Below are positions 1 through 10,240 of a stretch of DNA of 64,000 nucleotides, in pieces. The DNA lies in the NCBI GenBank assembly GCA_945859605.1, contig OX243825.1, positions 1,562,326 through 1,626,325 on the forward strand. Reading direction: 5' to 3'. This stretch comes from Lumbricus rubellus (Eukaryota; Annelida; Clitellata; Crassiclitellata; Lumbricidae). The translations under genes were made by a program, and so were the position numbers. The notes beneath the pieces were generated by a model that was given only the letters and a program-made list of their open reading frames with translations, ran no database searches and was not told where the DNA came from. Within the stretch, counting starts at the first letter, position 1. Every line of letters begins with the position of its first letter.

Positions 1-157
1 CTTTCTATTCCAGAGCATTTCAGTCACGATCCAGCGCTACAACGCCGTTGCCTACCAAGGCACCTTGTCTGGTTTACCCGGAGCTATGGACCGGCCACTC
101 TAAGCAAACTGAAATTGATCTGTTAAAACTAAACCAAAACCTAAATCTAACATTCTT

Positions 158-213
158 GTTATAATAATAATAATAATAATAATAATAGCCCCAGGAATGA
201 CCCAATGCGTAAT

Positions 214-286
<73 letters not shown>

Positions 287-288
287 TT
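158..288. repeat. (AAT/ATA)n microsatellite
   Basis: A nearly pure trinucleotide run of AAT units, interrupted once around 187-210, with a shorter CAT/ATC run at about 430-470. Poly-isoleucine or poly-histidine reading frames here come from the repeat and are not genes. The first 150 bases of the window hold nothing I recognise. Confidence 0.9.
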
Positions 289-489
289 ATCATTAAACAA
301 CTTTCTTCATTGCAAAATAGATAGGTCTACGCGCTATTGTAGACTAACAACAATTCCGAAAGCAGAATTACAGAAATTATTTGAAAAGACATCGTTAATT
401 GTTATTATTATTACAAGAGCCTACTACTATCATTATTATCATCATAATCATCATCATCATCATCATATATGCAAAATCATTCATATTAC

Positions 490-615
490 CGATATAATGA
501 ACGATTGTCTTAAATCTATGCTCTCGAGTCTCATCGGTAGGCTGAACGGTAGGATTGCGATGACCGAGAAAGCGACCAGCAACCACGGCCGATTTGACGC
601 AGCTGCAGACGTCAT
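490..615 (-). CDS. Signal-peptide first exon of a TCAF-like gene whose body lies left of the window (partial)
   Basis: Read on the minus strand from the ATG at 613-615. The first 42 codons begin MTSAAAS, followed by a hydrophobic core (WLLVAFSVIAIL) and a polar stretch, the layout of a secretory signal peptide. A possible donor (G|GTAATA) follows codon 42 in phase 0. The exon is homologous to the one at 9355-9453. The two differ by a 6-nt in-frame indel and mostly conservative changes, which suggests coding constraint. Copy A of the array has a phase-0 acceptor and no ATG, so exons of this type fit TCAF-like genes. The remainder of this gene would lie beyond position 1. The donor is weaker than in the 9.4-kb copy, so the 3' edge is uncertain. 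No other exon of this gene is visible. Confidence 0.5.
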
Positions 616-1280
616 TCTGTAACGATGGCAACGGTCTGTCAACCAATCATCAAACGTCATGAGAAGTTCAAACGTCTTGAACGCCAGTGTTCATCGAACT
701 GTCCCAGTAAACGATCCGACGGTCGTTTTTATGCCACTAGATGGCTGGTGTTCGGATATGAGGACAGTGCTGTGACGCCCCCATATCATCTGTCACGAAC
801 ACATGGACTAACTGAGAGATAGCGAGCATTGATGATCATTCAAGTGCAAGTTGTGTAATAGAGAGTGCCGCACATGATTCGTGATTGATCACTGGTTTCG
901 ACTTTCGCAATAATTATGAGCTGAGAATTATCAGAATAAATAGTTATCGCGTGAGATGAACTTCATAACTTCATGCAGGCGTCATTTATCATGTTGCTAT
1001 TAATTTTGTCATTCACGTGGGCAAGTGATCTCTAGTTTAGGTAACAATGATTTTTAATTAGCCGCAGATCGTGACGAACCTACATGCGAGTTCGTTGGCA
1101 TTAATAATTTTGATTACAATTACTGGCAAGAAACGAAACTAGTAAATTGAACCGTAAGGATCACACCGTGTAGCTCACGACAACGTGATGCAGAACAGAG
1201 CACAGAGCCCACATGTGAACATGTGACAGAACGCATGATAGTTTCAATTAACTGTAGACATCATTATTAAAAGCCATGGT
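616..1280 (-). promoter_or_regulatory. 5' flank of the signal-peptide exon, duplicated at 9454-10240
   Basis: About 660 bases upstream (in minus-strand sense) of the signal-peptide exon align by eye with 9454-10240, with indels. Shared landmarks include GTAACGATGGCAACGGTC, GCCAGTGTTCATCGAACTG, GCCGCAGATC and AACTGTAGACAT. I infer a promoter and 5' flank copied with the gene. No TATA box or start site can be assigned with confidence. Confidence 0.45.
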
Positions 1281-1521
1281 TTTGACAACTAAATGGCGGC
1301 TTGAGGGGATTCGAAATCGCAATCTTTCGGCTTCAAGGCACCGAACATACTCCTACATGATACATCACCGAGCCCCACGTTAACTGTTTTAGCCAGAGAT
1401 TAACAACAGCTCTTACATGTGTAAGGATTTGGGGCGAACCGCGGCTTTCATGCACGTGCAAGAAGGCAGATGACAGGCAGTCTCAGTCCTAGCCAATGCA
1501 GTTAACTGTGGAACCGTGCGC

Positions 1522-1607
1522 TTCATAAATGAGGATAGCCAGCGTGATAATTGCCGATGAGTTGGAAGGTTTCAACCTCCCAGTCCTTCTTAGAGCCCCG
1601 TAGTCAA
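1522..1607 (+). repeat. 86-bp direct repeat, copy 1 of 2
   Basis: Nearly identical (one mismatch seen) to 2067-2152, starting TTCATAAATGAGGATAGCC and ending CCCCGTAGTCAA. The two copies flank 459 bases of unrecognised sequence. The arrangement could be a small duplication or solo ends of an unknown element. No inverted termini were seen. Confidence 0.85.
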
Positions 1608-2066
1608 GTGTGCTTTGCACATCCCCAATTCCATGTGGATAATAGTCTCAACCCCCAGTTATTTTTCTACATTTCTCACTCTGAGTATAGCCATGTAATG
1701 TTGACAAACCTTTGCTTAAATTTATTTTCGAAGGGTTCGACACCACGGGTCTGAAGGATATCTTGATTTATCTGGACTGAAAATGTATGGGTAAAGAAAA
1801 GATTGTTTTAAGCTTGTTTTAGGATGGCATGGCGGAAGCAAAGAGGTACACACAATTCGGATCGGGGGACACTGGACCCTTCCAGATAACGTGCACTTCA
1901 TGGATTGTGAAGTCACTCTGGCGTCCGTTAAAATCTAAGAGGATCATATCGATGCTACGAAAGACTCTTAACGGCGCATTGGAATTTGAAATTAAGGCTC
2001 GAAGAGTGGTGCCTGATGTTGTTGGAGCTGGCGACATTTTCTGTTCGTTGCTTTCTTTAAAATTAA

Positions 2067-2152
2067 TTCATAAATGAGGATAGCCAGCGTGATAATTGCC
2101 GATGAGTTGGAAGTTTTCAACCTCCCAGTCCTTCTTAGAGCCCCGTAGTCAA
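2067..2152 (+). repeat. 86-bp direct repeat, copy 2 of 2
   Basis: Second copy of the 86-bp repeat found at 1522-1607. The near identity suggests the duplication is recent. Confidence 0.85.
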
Positions 2153-2324
2153 TTTTGATTTGCTTTTATCCTTGTGATTTTTGTAATTGCATTTTAAACT
2201 GCTGTAAATTCAAGTTTATGAGATCCGTGGTCTTTGGGAGCGGTTGTTTCAACGGGAAGGTGAAGGATACCAGGTAAGCTTATATATTGGAGACTACCTA
2301 CAAGGGAATGGCCAATTGGTTACA

Positions 2325-2540
2325 CAACGTGGGACGCGGTGGTGTAGTGGGCATGTTCGTTGCCTTGCAGCAGGATGGTTGCAAGTTCGAAATCACCTCA
2401 AATCACTTCGTAGGAACCTTGGGCAAGTCCTTCACTCGCAATTACTCAGCGCTTCGGCGTGAAACTCCGATTCAGTGTCCGCGCTGTAGTCGTGAGCGCC
2501 TCTGAGTAGAATCTTTAAGTGGCGCTATAGCAAATGCACA
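2325..2540 (+). mobile_element. tRNA-derived SINE
   Basis: Shows an RNA polymerase III A box (TGGTGTAGTGG at 2340-2350) and B box (GTTCGAAATC at 2385-2394) at tRNA-like spacing. These are followed by a body ending in GAGCGCCTCTGAGTAG and GGCGCTATAGCAAATG. The same tail motif (gcgcctctgag ... ggcgctatataaatg) recurs near 34930-34975, 50300-50350, 56585-56640 and, reversed, 10615-10680. This indicates a dispersed SINE family. Ends are approximate. Confidence 0.6.
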
Positions 2541-3720
2541 TACATAGCCTACATACAATGTTCATGCTCGAGGCCCTCAGTTGCGGACATTGGGTAACAG
2601 TGATGTGGCTATGTCAAATTTCGAGGAGAAAATTAGTTTGAACAGAGCATGCATGGAAACAGGCGTGTTGAAAAATGGTGAAGATTATGATGTAACGACA
2701 GGAAAGTGGACACATAGCTGATTAATGATCTGCCGTCTCTGAGCCCTAACCACGAAATTCGCATCCCCATCCGCCAATAACGGTCACAAACTTCCATGCG
2801 AGAGGTCATAAATTTTTCCCTTCTAATGAAATGCAAACGCGACTTTATGCCCCGTTTGCTGCATAAGAATAATCCTATTAACCATTTTAAGCTTGACACC
2901 ATCTACATTCTAGGATATGAAAACCCGACCTAACCACATGTTTCGTTTAACGTCTCAGTTTTCACTTGCACTCGGTGGCCTTTACACTGTTCTTACTTTG
3001 AAGACACTGTAGGCCATGGCCTACAAATCAACTTTATTTCTTTTCTGCCGCATGACTGTATTGCGCAATATTATACCTATTTATAACAAGCAAAGTAGTA
3101 TAACGTTTGTTCTATTTGAAATAGTTTAAAGAAATCTGGCCAGGCCATCGTGTGTAAATATGAATTGTCTTTTATTATACTGTAAAATTTCATTTCGAAA
3201 TTCTCACCTCTGGCCAAGATATTGACAAAAAACCTAGATTTTTTTGCCCACTCTGTAGATTATTGCGCAGACACATTAATTTTTGGCACCGCCAACACCT
3301 GTTCATGGAAGGTCTAACTTGAAATCTTCAGAAAATCAGTAGGCATAGGCCTAATTCTTGTCGTTTTAAATTGCTCAGTAGCCTAATGCCCGTCAAAAGA
3401 AATTTTCCACTTCGGGCGTTTGCCTCAAAGTTGATAAATAAGTTGAAAAAGTAACAACGTCATGTTTAATGATGTTTGAGCCACAAAAATATGTTCTGGA
3501 TAGATTAAAATACGGTATCATAGAAGATAAAATAATGTCAGAAGTGTCCAATACGTTTAGCTACAGTAGGCCCTACAATCAAATGCTGACTAAACAAAAT
3601 CCAGTAACTATGTTATAGATGACTATAAATGTAAGATAGGCATAACTGTGCTGCTACAGGCTATATGAATCAAATTAACAATAACAGCAACTATTACTGA
3701 AATTGAATCTGACAGGAAAA
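2541..3720. other. Spacer downstream of TCAF-like copy A
   Basis: AT-rich sequence containing several GGCCTA-type motifs. I see no open reading frame with recognisable content, no RNA gene and no clear transposon end. It should contain the 3' untranslated region and polyadenylation site of copy A, but I could not place a canonical AATAAA close to its stop codon. Confidence 0.5.
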
Positions 3721-5889
3721 TCACACTGTCCCATGTTGAATGAGGCTAATATTTCTGACGGTTCCTGGAAACTCCCGGAGAACAGCATCCACTCGATCTG
3801 GAGCTAATCTCGTTACTTCATCATCCGGTAAGAAACCAACTGGGAAGGTGGTACCAAGTTGAGCAACGACATCCTCAGACAGTGGAATGTTCCAGAAACT
3901 GGCTAATGGCGACAGATTGCATCCAGCAGTTTCCGAGAATGTGGAAAACCATTTGTCCATCCTTTTCTGATTCGACTCTGGCTTCTCTTCCGCGGGCAAA
4001 GCCAAGTATTTTCTAAACACCTTTTTGTAGCTCGACCATCCAAATTCGTTTTGAAGTTGAGCATAGACGATGAGTGCAATATCACGAGAACTTTTCCACG
4101 TCCCAAAATTGGCTCCATCTTGAAAAAACTTTTTCGCTCTATTCAAATTTTCTTGAACCCAACTCCAAGACTTCCTATCGTAGATTTCATCTAACGCATA
4201 CAGTACAAAGATGTTACACGTTGCTTCACCCGTATCAAAGGTAAATTCACGTTTTGGCATATTGTGGCCCATGTCATGAAAGATTCCGCTCCTCAGAGGA
4301 GTGGAACGGTTTAAAAGAATTTGCTTAATATTTGGGTCCGCAACATTCAAGTCAGTAACGATTGGATGCCTTGAATGCTTGTCGCCTGCGCCAGGTTGTA
4401 CATCTTTCACAATCCACGTGCGTCGGAACTTCGAAACATCTGTTCCACGAAGATCGTGATACAAACGGACAATCGAATCCCAAATCTCCATTATAGACTT
4501 CAATGCATCAAACTCCATAACTTTCACACTTGAAGTCGGCAAAGTGATTCTTATTATTTCTCCTTCAATGTCCGTCCATAGTCCAGGAGAGTTTCGGCTC
4601 TGGTTCCATTTCTCCTCTCCTTTTTCATCTTCTGTAAGTCTGACCCTCGGAGAATCAACGACGTTTTCCAGCTTCACACTTATGCTATCGTTGAGTTTTT
4701 CCGGGCTAATTAGATAAATCAAGCCTCCATATGGCGACGATATCTCAAGACAGTTCTGGTCGAGTTTGACTGTCGTGCTGACTTTTGGCCATCTCTTAAG
4801 CTTATCCTTTCCAGTTAAGTCGTCTTTGTGACAGCCAATCCTCATTTGCCAGTTTCTTTCATCATTTCCTGAAAGCACTTGTACTTTGAGGGTTTGGCCA
4901 GCCGGCAAATAACATCCCGTCGAATGGAAGTCTTCTATGTCTGAATGGAATTTGAGGGTGTGAGACTTCAATGTAGGTTCAGTCTCGAAATCGCCAGGAA
5001 ACAAATTGACACCTGGTGCCTTTACGTTTGGTGTTTTTAGCAAATCATAGAAAATCATCCAAAGCTTCAAAATGGCAATTCCTCTTCCGCTGGTAACTTG
5101 TTGATTTTGACCTGGAACGGTGTCATTGTTTAGCTCCACGCTACACGTTTCCCATGCTGATACCACCAAGCTCTTCAACTGAAGAAACACTTTCGCTGGT
5201 ACATGGTTCAACATCTTCAGCATGCCCACATGGTCTATCGCCTTGCTGGCATTTTTTCCCGATTCGTCTAAGACTCTTTGCAGATGAGCACCGCTGGCTT
5301 TATTGTACTTGACGGAGAAACCATTCGCTGAAATAGATCCTTCGTTGTAGCATATACCCGCTTCACTGAGCAGAGTCGCATATGGCGCATCGGTAAGTTT
5401 CTCCCCGTCGTTTTCATTCAGCCACTTCCAAGGTAATTCACAATGAAGTAATGCACCTCCGTTGCGCACAAACTCAGTCAGGTCATCCGGATCAATTCCT
5501 ACCTGTCTATCGTGGTAAACGACTATCTTGACTGACTCAAGCGTTTCCCTGGTCACGTTGTCACTGGTGTATATGATGCTGTCGTTCTTTCCAAATGTTC
5601 CTTTCGTTAACCATTTCTTCAGGTTGTCGTGAAATTTTTCCATTGCACCTGTCGCATTTTTATTGTACTTTGTAAACTGGTTTGAATACGAATAATGAGA
5701 AATGGCGACGATGCGACCTTTGCCGAATTCTGCCGCAGCAACTAGGACATCCTCCGCATTGGTTCCAGTCAGAATTGGTTCAGCCCGTTCCCCAAAAACG
5801 ACAATCCTCCCTGGATTGCCAATTTTTCCGAGAAAACTGATGCCGCTGAGGATGCTTTCTCTCCACTCTTTCGGTTCTGTACTGTTGCT
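3721..5889 (-). CDS. TCAF-like: TCAF-like M60-domain protein, copy A, main exon (predicted secreted)
   Basis: The reading frame is open from an acceptor (TTTTCTCTCTTTAG, phase 0) at 5889/5890 down to the stop at 3721, giving 722 codons. The usual start MEWRE is PKEWRE here, so this copy needs an upstream coding exon. The signal-peptide exon at 9355-9453 has a matching phase-0 donor, and together they predict ~755 residues. The N-terminal third has the family's FGKGRIVAIS and RNGGALLHCE motifs (amidotransferase-like fold). The C-terminal half is a peptidase M60 domain. The zinc motif at 4264-4278 reads HDMGH rather than HEIGH, a Glu-to-Asp change at the catalytic base, while the downstream Glu (TGEATCNIF) is kept. 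Activity may therefore be weak or lost. N-X-T sequons near the exon start (NST, NAT) fit secretion. The vertebrate family binds TRPM8; a ligand here is unknown. Confidence 0.85.
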   Translation of the reverse strand, partial: SNSTEPKEWRESILSGISFLGKIGNPGRIVVFGERAEPILTGTNAEDVLVAAAEFGKGRIVAISHYSYSNQFTKYNKNATGAMEKFHDNLKKWLTKGTFGKNDSIIYTSDNVTRETLESVKIVVYHDRQVGIDPDDLTEFVRNGGALLHCELPWKWLNENDGEKLTDAPYATLLSEAGICYNEGSISANGFSVKYNKASGAHLQRVLDESGKNASKAIDHVGMLKMLNHVPAKVFLQLKSLVVSAWETCSVELNNDTVPGQNQQVTSGRGIAILKLWMIFYDLLKTPNVKAPGVNLFPGDFETEPTLKSHTLKFHSDIEDFHSTGCYLPAGQTLKVQVLSGNDERNWQMRIGCHKDDLTGKDKLKRWPKVSTTVKLDQNCLEISSPYGGLIYLISPEKLNDSISVKLENVVDSPRVRLTEDEKGEEKWNQSRNSPGLWTDIEGEIIRITLPTSSVKVMEFDALKSIMEIWDSIVRLYHDLRGTDVSKFRRTWIVKDVQPGAGDKHSRHPIVTDLNVADPNIKQILLNRSTPLRSGIFHDMGHNMPKREFTFDTGEATCNIFVLYALDEIYDRKSWSWVQENLNRAKKFFQDGANFGTWKSSRDIALIVYAQLQNEFGWSSYKKVFRKYLALPAEEKPESNQKRMDKWFSTFSETAGCNLSPLASFWNIPLSEDVVAQLGTTFPVGFLPDDEVTRLAPDRVDAVLREFPGTVRNISLIQHGTV

Positions 5890-6182
5890 CTAAAGAGAGA
5901 AAATGTTTTTCTGATTATCATACATTCATCTATAAATAAAGAGAAGATTATGTCTGTCTGTCTGCCTGTCTGTCTGTTTGACCGGGATGCATATCCACTG
6001 TCTTTGAGCTTTTCACTTCAAACCCTCACTACTGTGTAGGTCTCGGCATGACACACCGCAACGAGTGGTTGACGATTATCTACCACCATGGAGACCAGGG
6101 TGGGGGTGAAACCCAATTTTTTCCGGCTAAAACGCAGCTATTGATCCGAAACTTTACACCTGGACAGAGGGTAATCAGAAAC

Positions 6183-7134
6183 CAGTGTTATTTTAGTTCC
6201 AGGATTAATTTTTATTCCTATTCTTATTCTATTCCATTGTTGTAATTTTTATTCTAGTTTTAGTTCTTCTTTATAAATAAATTTCGTTCTTATTCTAGTT
6301 CCACTTCCTATTTAGAAATAATTTTAGTTCCAGTTCCAGTTCCAGAAAATTTTTATTTCTAGTTCCACTTCCACTTCCACTTCCACTTCTCATAGTTATG
6401 TCTAACATGAATGTTCACAGTAACACACAAAACAGTGTCTCGAGTCTTTCGACCTATTTATAAGATTAGTAAATTGCGGACAATGTGAATGCGACTGTTA
6501 AGAAAATGTCAGACTATAATAAAAGTTTCTCGGCAGACAGACACTAAAAAGTTACCAGTCAATTATTCCGGGGACAAGTTCGCACGTGTTTTTTCAAATT
6601 TGTTGGATTCTTCCCGCTGAGCTGTTTATCACAGCATTCACCGCTATTGGCATCTACTACTTCACACTGACTAATATTTTTTCCTTCTGAATAGGAAAAA
6701 AATTGCCAAACGCCAGACTCTTTTTTCTACCCGCCAAACTTTTAGACAAACTCATATTTACGCTTTTTCACTTCTAATTCTGGCTAAGTGACACCCGTAG
6801 CTCTATTCGTAAACAAACTGGCTGACGCGGAAATGACCATAAAGCATTATGCAGAGATAGAGTATACGGAGAAGCTATACTATCATAGCGCCGCGTGGTG
6901 ACAAATCAGGAGCCGCCTTCAGTCCGAAAAAAATTTCTGGAATGAGAATAGAATAGGAATAAAAATTTCAATATTTTCTATTTCTATTCCGTTCTCGTTC
7001 CAGAAAAATATTGAAATTTTTATTCCTATTCTATTCTCGTTCCAGAATTATTTTTTATTCCAGTTCTCGTACCATGGAACGAAATTAAAATAATTATTAT
7101 TCTTATTCTATTCTCAGGAACTAAAATAACACTG
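6183..7134. mobile_element. hAT-type non-autonomous DNA transposon
   Basis: The terminal inverted repeats are CAGTGTTATTTTAGTTCC at the left and its exact complement at the right. A perfect 8-bp target-site duplication TCAGAAAC flanks them (6175-6182 and 7135-7142). The 5'-CAG...CTG-3' ends plus 8-bp duplication are the hAT superfamily signature. The interior is low-complexity TTCCAGTTCC/TTATTCTATT sequence with internal inverted repeats around 6950-7080 and no transposase frame. It sits inside an older repeat whose halves lie at about 6080-6174 and 7143-7260. Confidence 0.9.
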
Positions 7135-8350
7135 TCAGAAACACCCGGTGTAGGGGCTGGCGAATCTCTACCATCACGGAGGCCAGGGTGGGGGCGAAAA
7201 CCCTAATTTTTGCTATTGCCATAGTTTCACAAAGATTTTTACTTGAAACTTTGCAGCTAGACAGATTTTTACACGGGCCACCTCACCTCCACCCAGCACA
7301 CTCCTCGGCCCACAGGGGCTGAGTGGAGCAGGAGGTGGGGAGAACTTTTCCCGACAACCCAAATTTTACGGGTGGCGTACCGGTGGAGGTCGGAGTGTGG
7401 TGGGATGAGGGTTGAGGGGTGGGGAGTTTGGAGGGAAATTTTCCAGAATACCCAAATTTCACAGGTGGCGGTACGGTGGAGGTACATTCGCATTTGGCCG
7501 TACGAACATATCCATTTAATCGATCGCGGTGTTAAGAACTTAAGATTAATGGACAATATTACAGAGATGCTCTACTAATGCAGTTCCTTTGGCCAGACAT
7601 CTGTGACATTCCGGTGTATTTTTCATTTTTCCCGCAATTGTAGCGCTACTGTTCACACAACTCGAGAGACTGTTTCGTTTGGCTACTGAACACTGAAACA
7701 CCTGATTTCATCCCACCTACTTTCTTTGCACCCAACATCCCTACATGTGGGCTGTAAGATAATGGAGTGGCACGCAATAACAGATCTATAGATCTGGAAT
7801 ACTTGGAGTCAACGAGTTGTGTCGTCGAATTGTAGAGACACTGGACGAAATGGATCAGCGCATCATTGAATCTGTGAGAGGCGCTTTAAAAATGTTCAAT
7901 TACAATTACAATTACGGTACAATTACAATTTTGATGAATCCGTCAAGCAGTGGCGTACGCGCCTTCGCGCATGCGCAGCTTCCGAAGGTAGTCAATTCGA
8001 ACATAAATTTTGTCTCTCTTAATGTTCAGAAATAACTCTTCTATCTACAGTAGGACTTGCGTTGACATAGCCTATGTTTGGCGGAATTACAGTAACATAA
8101 TTATGTGGGGTAACGTTTTTGTTTGAATCACCGTGTAGAACATTACTGCGTACCGTTGAACCACGCTTTAGACATAAGCATAGATGAACGTGATCGCTTA
8201 ATTGTCAGGATTTTGAATCTGTATTGTATTCAACTAAAACCATATGTTGAAAATGAATCAAATGAAGGTTGATTGTTCAAGCATTTTCAGACTTGACAAA
8301 GTCTAATCTAATCTAATTCTTTAAAGCATTTTTAAAGCACTTCTCACAGC

Positions 8351-8735
8351 CAGGGCGGATCCAGGAGCAAATCCGGCCACGGCTCCCCTATTGATACATT
8401 TCTTTATTTCTCACCAACTATTCTGGCGTGGAAATTGGACGTGCCCCCCTCTTGAGGTTCGTATAGGGTGAATAGGCCAGCTATTTTGACGGGAGAAAAT
8501 GGTTTGGTTTTTCTGGGATATTGTATCTTTTTGCCCGAGATTTTGGCCAAAGGACTTTAAAAAGGTCATCAACTTTTTGGCGGATAAAATGAATTGTATA
8601 TTATTTCCATCAGAATTGGACAAATGACTAAAACAAAAAGGTCATCAGATTTTTCTGCGACCAAAGACGAAAATTGTTCATGTAACGAGACCGAAAATGT
8701 TTGGCCCCCTTCGAAAATTTTTGTATCCGCCCCTG
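8351..8735. mobile_element. hAT-type MITE
   Basis: 385 bp with ends CAGGGCGGATCC (left) and GTATCCGCCCCTG (right), which are imperfect inverted repeats. The flanks CTCACAGC (8343-8350) and CTCACAAC (8736-8743) match at 7 of 8 bases, as expected for an older hAT insertion. No transposase remnant is visible. Confidence 0.8.
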
Positions 8736-9354
8736 CTCACAACAAAGCTATTCAGAAACGCTCTCAGCGTGACAGGCCCATGAAAAAAGAGAGGCCTTCA
8801 AGCAGCGAAAAGATGCAGGTGAATTTTCTACCAGAATCCTTCCACCAATTCCAGAGGGAATGTGATTCTGCATTATGGGACCCACCATAGCAAAAACCCG
8901 ATGCTGGGTTAATGAAGTTCGTGATCGAGGTAGGCCTACATATAGATCACTCTGCCAGTGCGAGTCCCAAACCTGCATAAAGAAGGAGGGCGTCGCTAAT
9001 GGACTTTGTTACCACACAGTGACGTTAAACTGCAACTACTACTACTCACGGTGTGGAACAGTATTCCCATTCATGTGAAGAATGCACCACCTTTAGAGGC
9101 ATTTAAATTGCAGCTCAAGACTTAACTTTTAAACTTATGTAAAACGTCTTTCTCTTTGACCTCGGCCGAGCTACGGTGCTATACAAAAAACTTAATATTA
9201 GTATTAATATATTATTTTTATACAAGCTTAAACCTCTATTATTTACCACAAATTTTAAATATGAAAATACAGAGGCAGCAAGTTCAGAAAAGACAGGGCT
9301 CTGCAAACTTGTTGTCGTCGTCGTCGTCGTTGAAATCATTCGCATTAGGCCTAC

Positions 9355-9453
9355 CTGTTGTATGCTCTCGAGTTTCGCAGGTGACGGCAGAACTGCGATG
9401 ACCACGAAAGCGACCAGCAACCACGACCGACTTGACGCTGCAGCAGACGTCAT
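9355..9453 (-). CDS. TCAF-like: Signal-peptide first exon of TCAF-like copy A
   Basis: 33 codons from the ATG at 9451-9453 (A at -3) to a donor CAG|GTAGGC in phase 0. The peptide has a short Ser/Ala/Arg n-region (MTSAAASSRS), a hydrophobic core (WLLVAFVVIAVL) and a Pro/Ala c-region, a classical secretory signal. The paralogous exon at 490-615 keeps the frame through an indel of two codons. The assignment to copy A rests on three points. A's main exon lacks a start codon, has a strong phase-0 acceptor, and is the next TCAF-like body downstream on this strand. No transcript evidence is available, so the join is an inference. In-frame sequence upstream of the ATG is open, so a further 5' exon is possible. 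Confidence 0.6.
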
Positions 9454-10240
9454 TCTGTAACGATGGCAACGGTCGGTCAACCAATCATCAAACGGCAGGA
9501 GAAGTTCAAACGTCTTGAACGCCAGTGTTCATCGAACTGTATTAGTAGAGGATCCGACGGTCGTATTTATGCCACTAGATGGGTGGTGTTCGGATATGAA
9601 GACAGTGCTGTGAAGCCCCCTCCCCCCCTCCCATATAACCTGTCACGAGCACATGGACTAACTCCGAGATAACAGGGATTGATTATTGATTATCGTCCAA
9701 GTGCAAGTTATGAAATAGAGAGTGCCGCACATGGTTGGTGGTTTCGCAATATGAGTTCAGAATTATCAGATTAAACAGTTATCGCACGAGACGAACTTCA
9801 TAACTTCATGCAGGCGTCATAAATTTTATCATCTGCTGTTCATTTTGTCATTTACGTGAAGGGCCTACGTGAGTGAGTGACCTCCAGCAAGTAGCAATGA
9901 CTTTCTATTTAGCCGCAGATCTTGATGAACCTAGAGGTCAGTTCGTTGGCTTTAATTATTTTTGAGTTGAACTGGCAAGAAACGGTCTAGTAAATTAAAC
10001 CAGACGTTCGAATGATTTGATGCGGTTGCATTATTTTAGTCTTATTCTGTTTGCTGGTGTGTTCGCTTGGTGAAAGTCATCAGATTGTCTACTCGTGATA
10101 GGGGTACACAAAGAGTACTCAGAGGAGCTCGCGACAACATGATGCAGAACATTCATGTAGCAAATCAATTACGTGACATAATGCATGTGCTTTGGCATGA
10201 CAGATTCAAGTAACTGTAGACATTGTGAATGGAAGTAGTC
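9454..10240 (-). promoter_or_regulatory. 5' flank of the copy A signal-peptide exon
   Basis: Homologous to 616-1280, with scattered substitutions and indels. It is probably the promoter region of copy A, duplicated together with exon 1. Core promoter elements were not identifiable by eye. Confidence 0.45.

Larger units (their letters stand above)
5890..9354 (-). other. Predicted intron of copy A, filled with transposon remnants
   Basis: It runs from the donor CAG|GTAGGC beside 9355 to the acceptor at 5890. It contains a TCTG microsatellite (~5950-5980), a 952-bp hAT-type element (6183-7134) and a 385-bp hAT MITE (8351-8735). Around 7340-7480 there is a short internal duplication, with two units around 'acccaaattt...gtggcg...ggtggagg'. 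Around 8745-8990 is a dispersed repeat also seen at 54000-54350. No other coding exon was recognised. Confidence 0.5.

Noticed and set aside
197..622. Long poly-Ile / poly-His open frame
   Set aside because: It is the AAT/CAT microsatellite read as codons; the real coding signal in this stretch is the minus-strand exon at 490-615.
616..650. RFX X-box next to the signal-peptide exon start (GTTGCCAT...)
   Set aside because: Only one half-site fits; the second half does not match the consensus.
625..822. Plus-strand frame shared by 625-822 and 9463-9672
   Set aside because: Sequence similarity is explained by duplication of the 5' flank; the minus strand carries the exon-like features, and the plus frame has indels changing its end and no known motif.
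1829..2077. 82-codon plus-strand frame between the 86-bp repeats as a gene
   Set aside because: No convincing domain match, no splice or start support, and a competing frame on the other strand.
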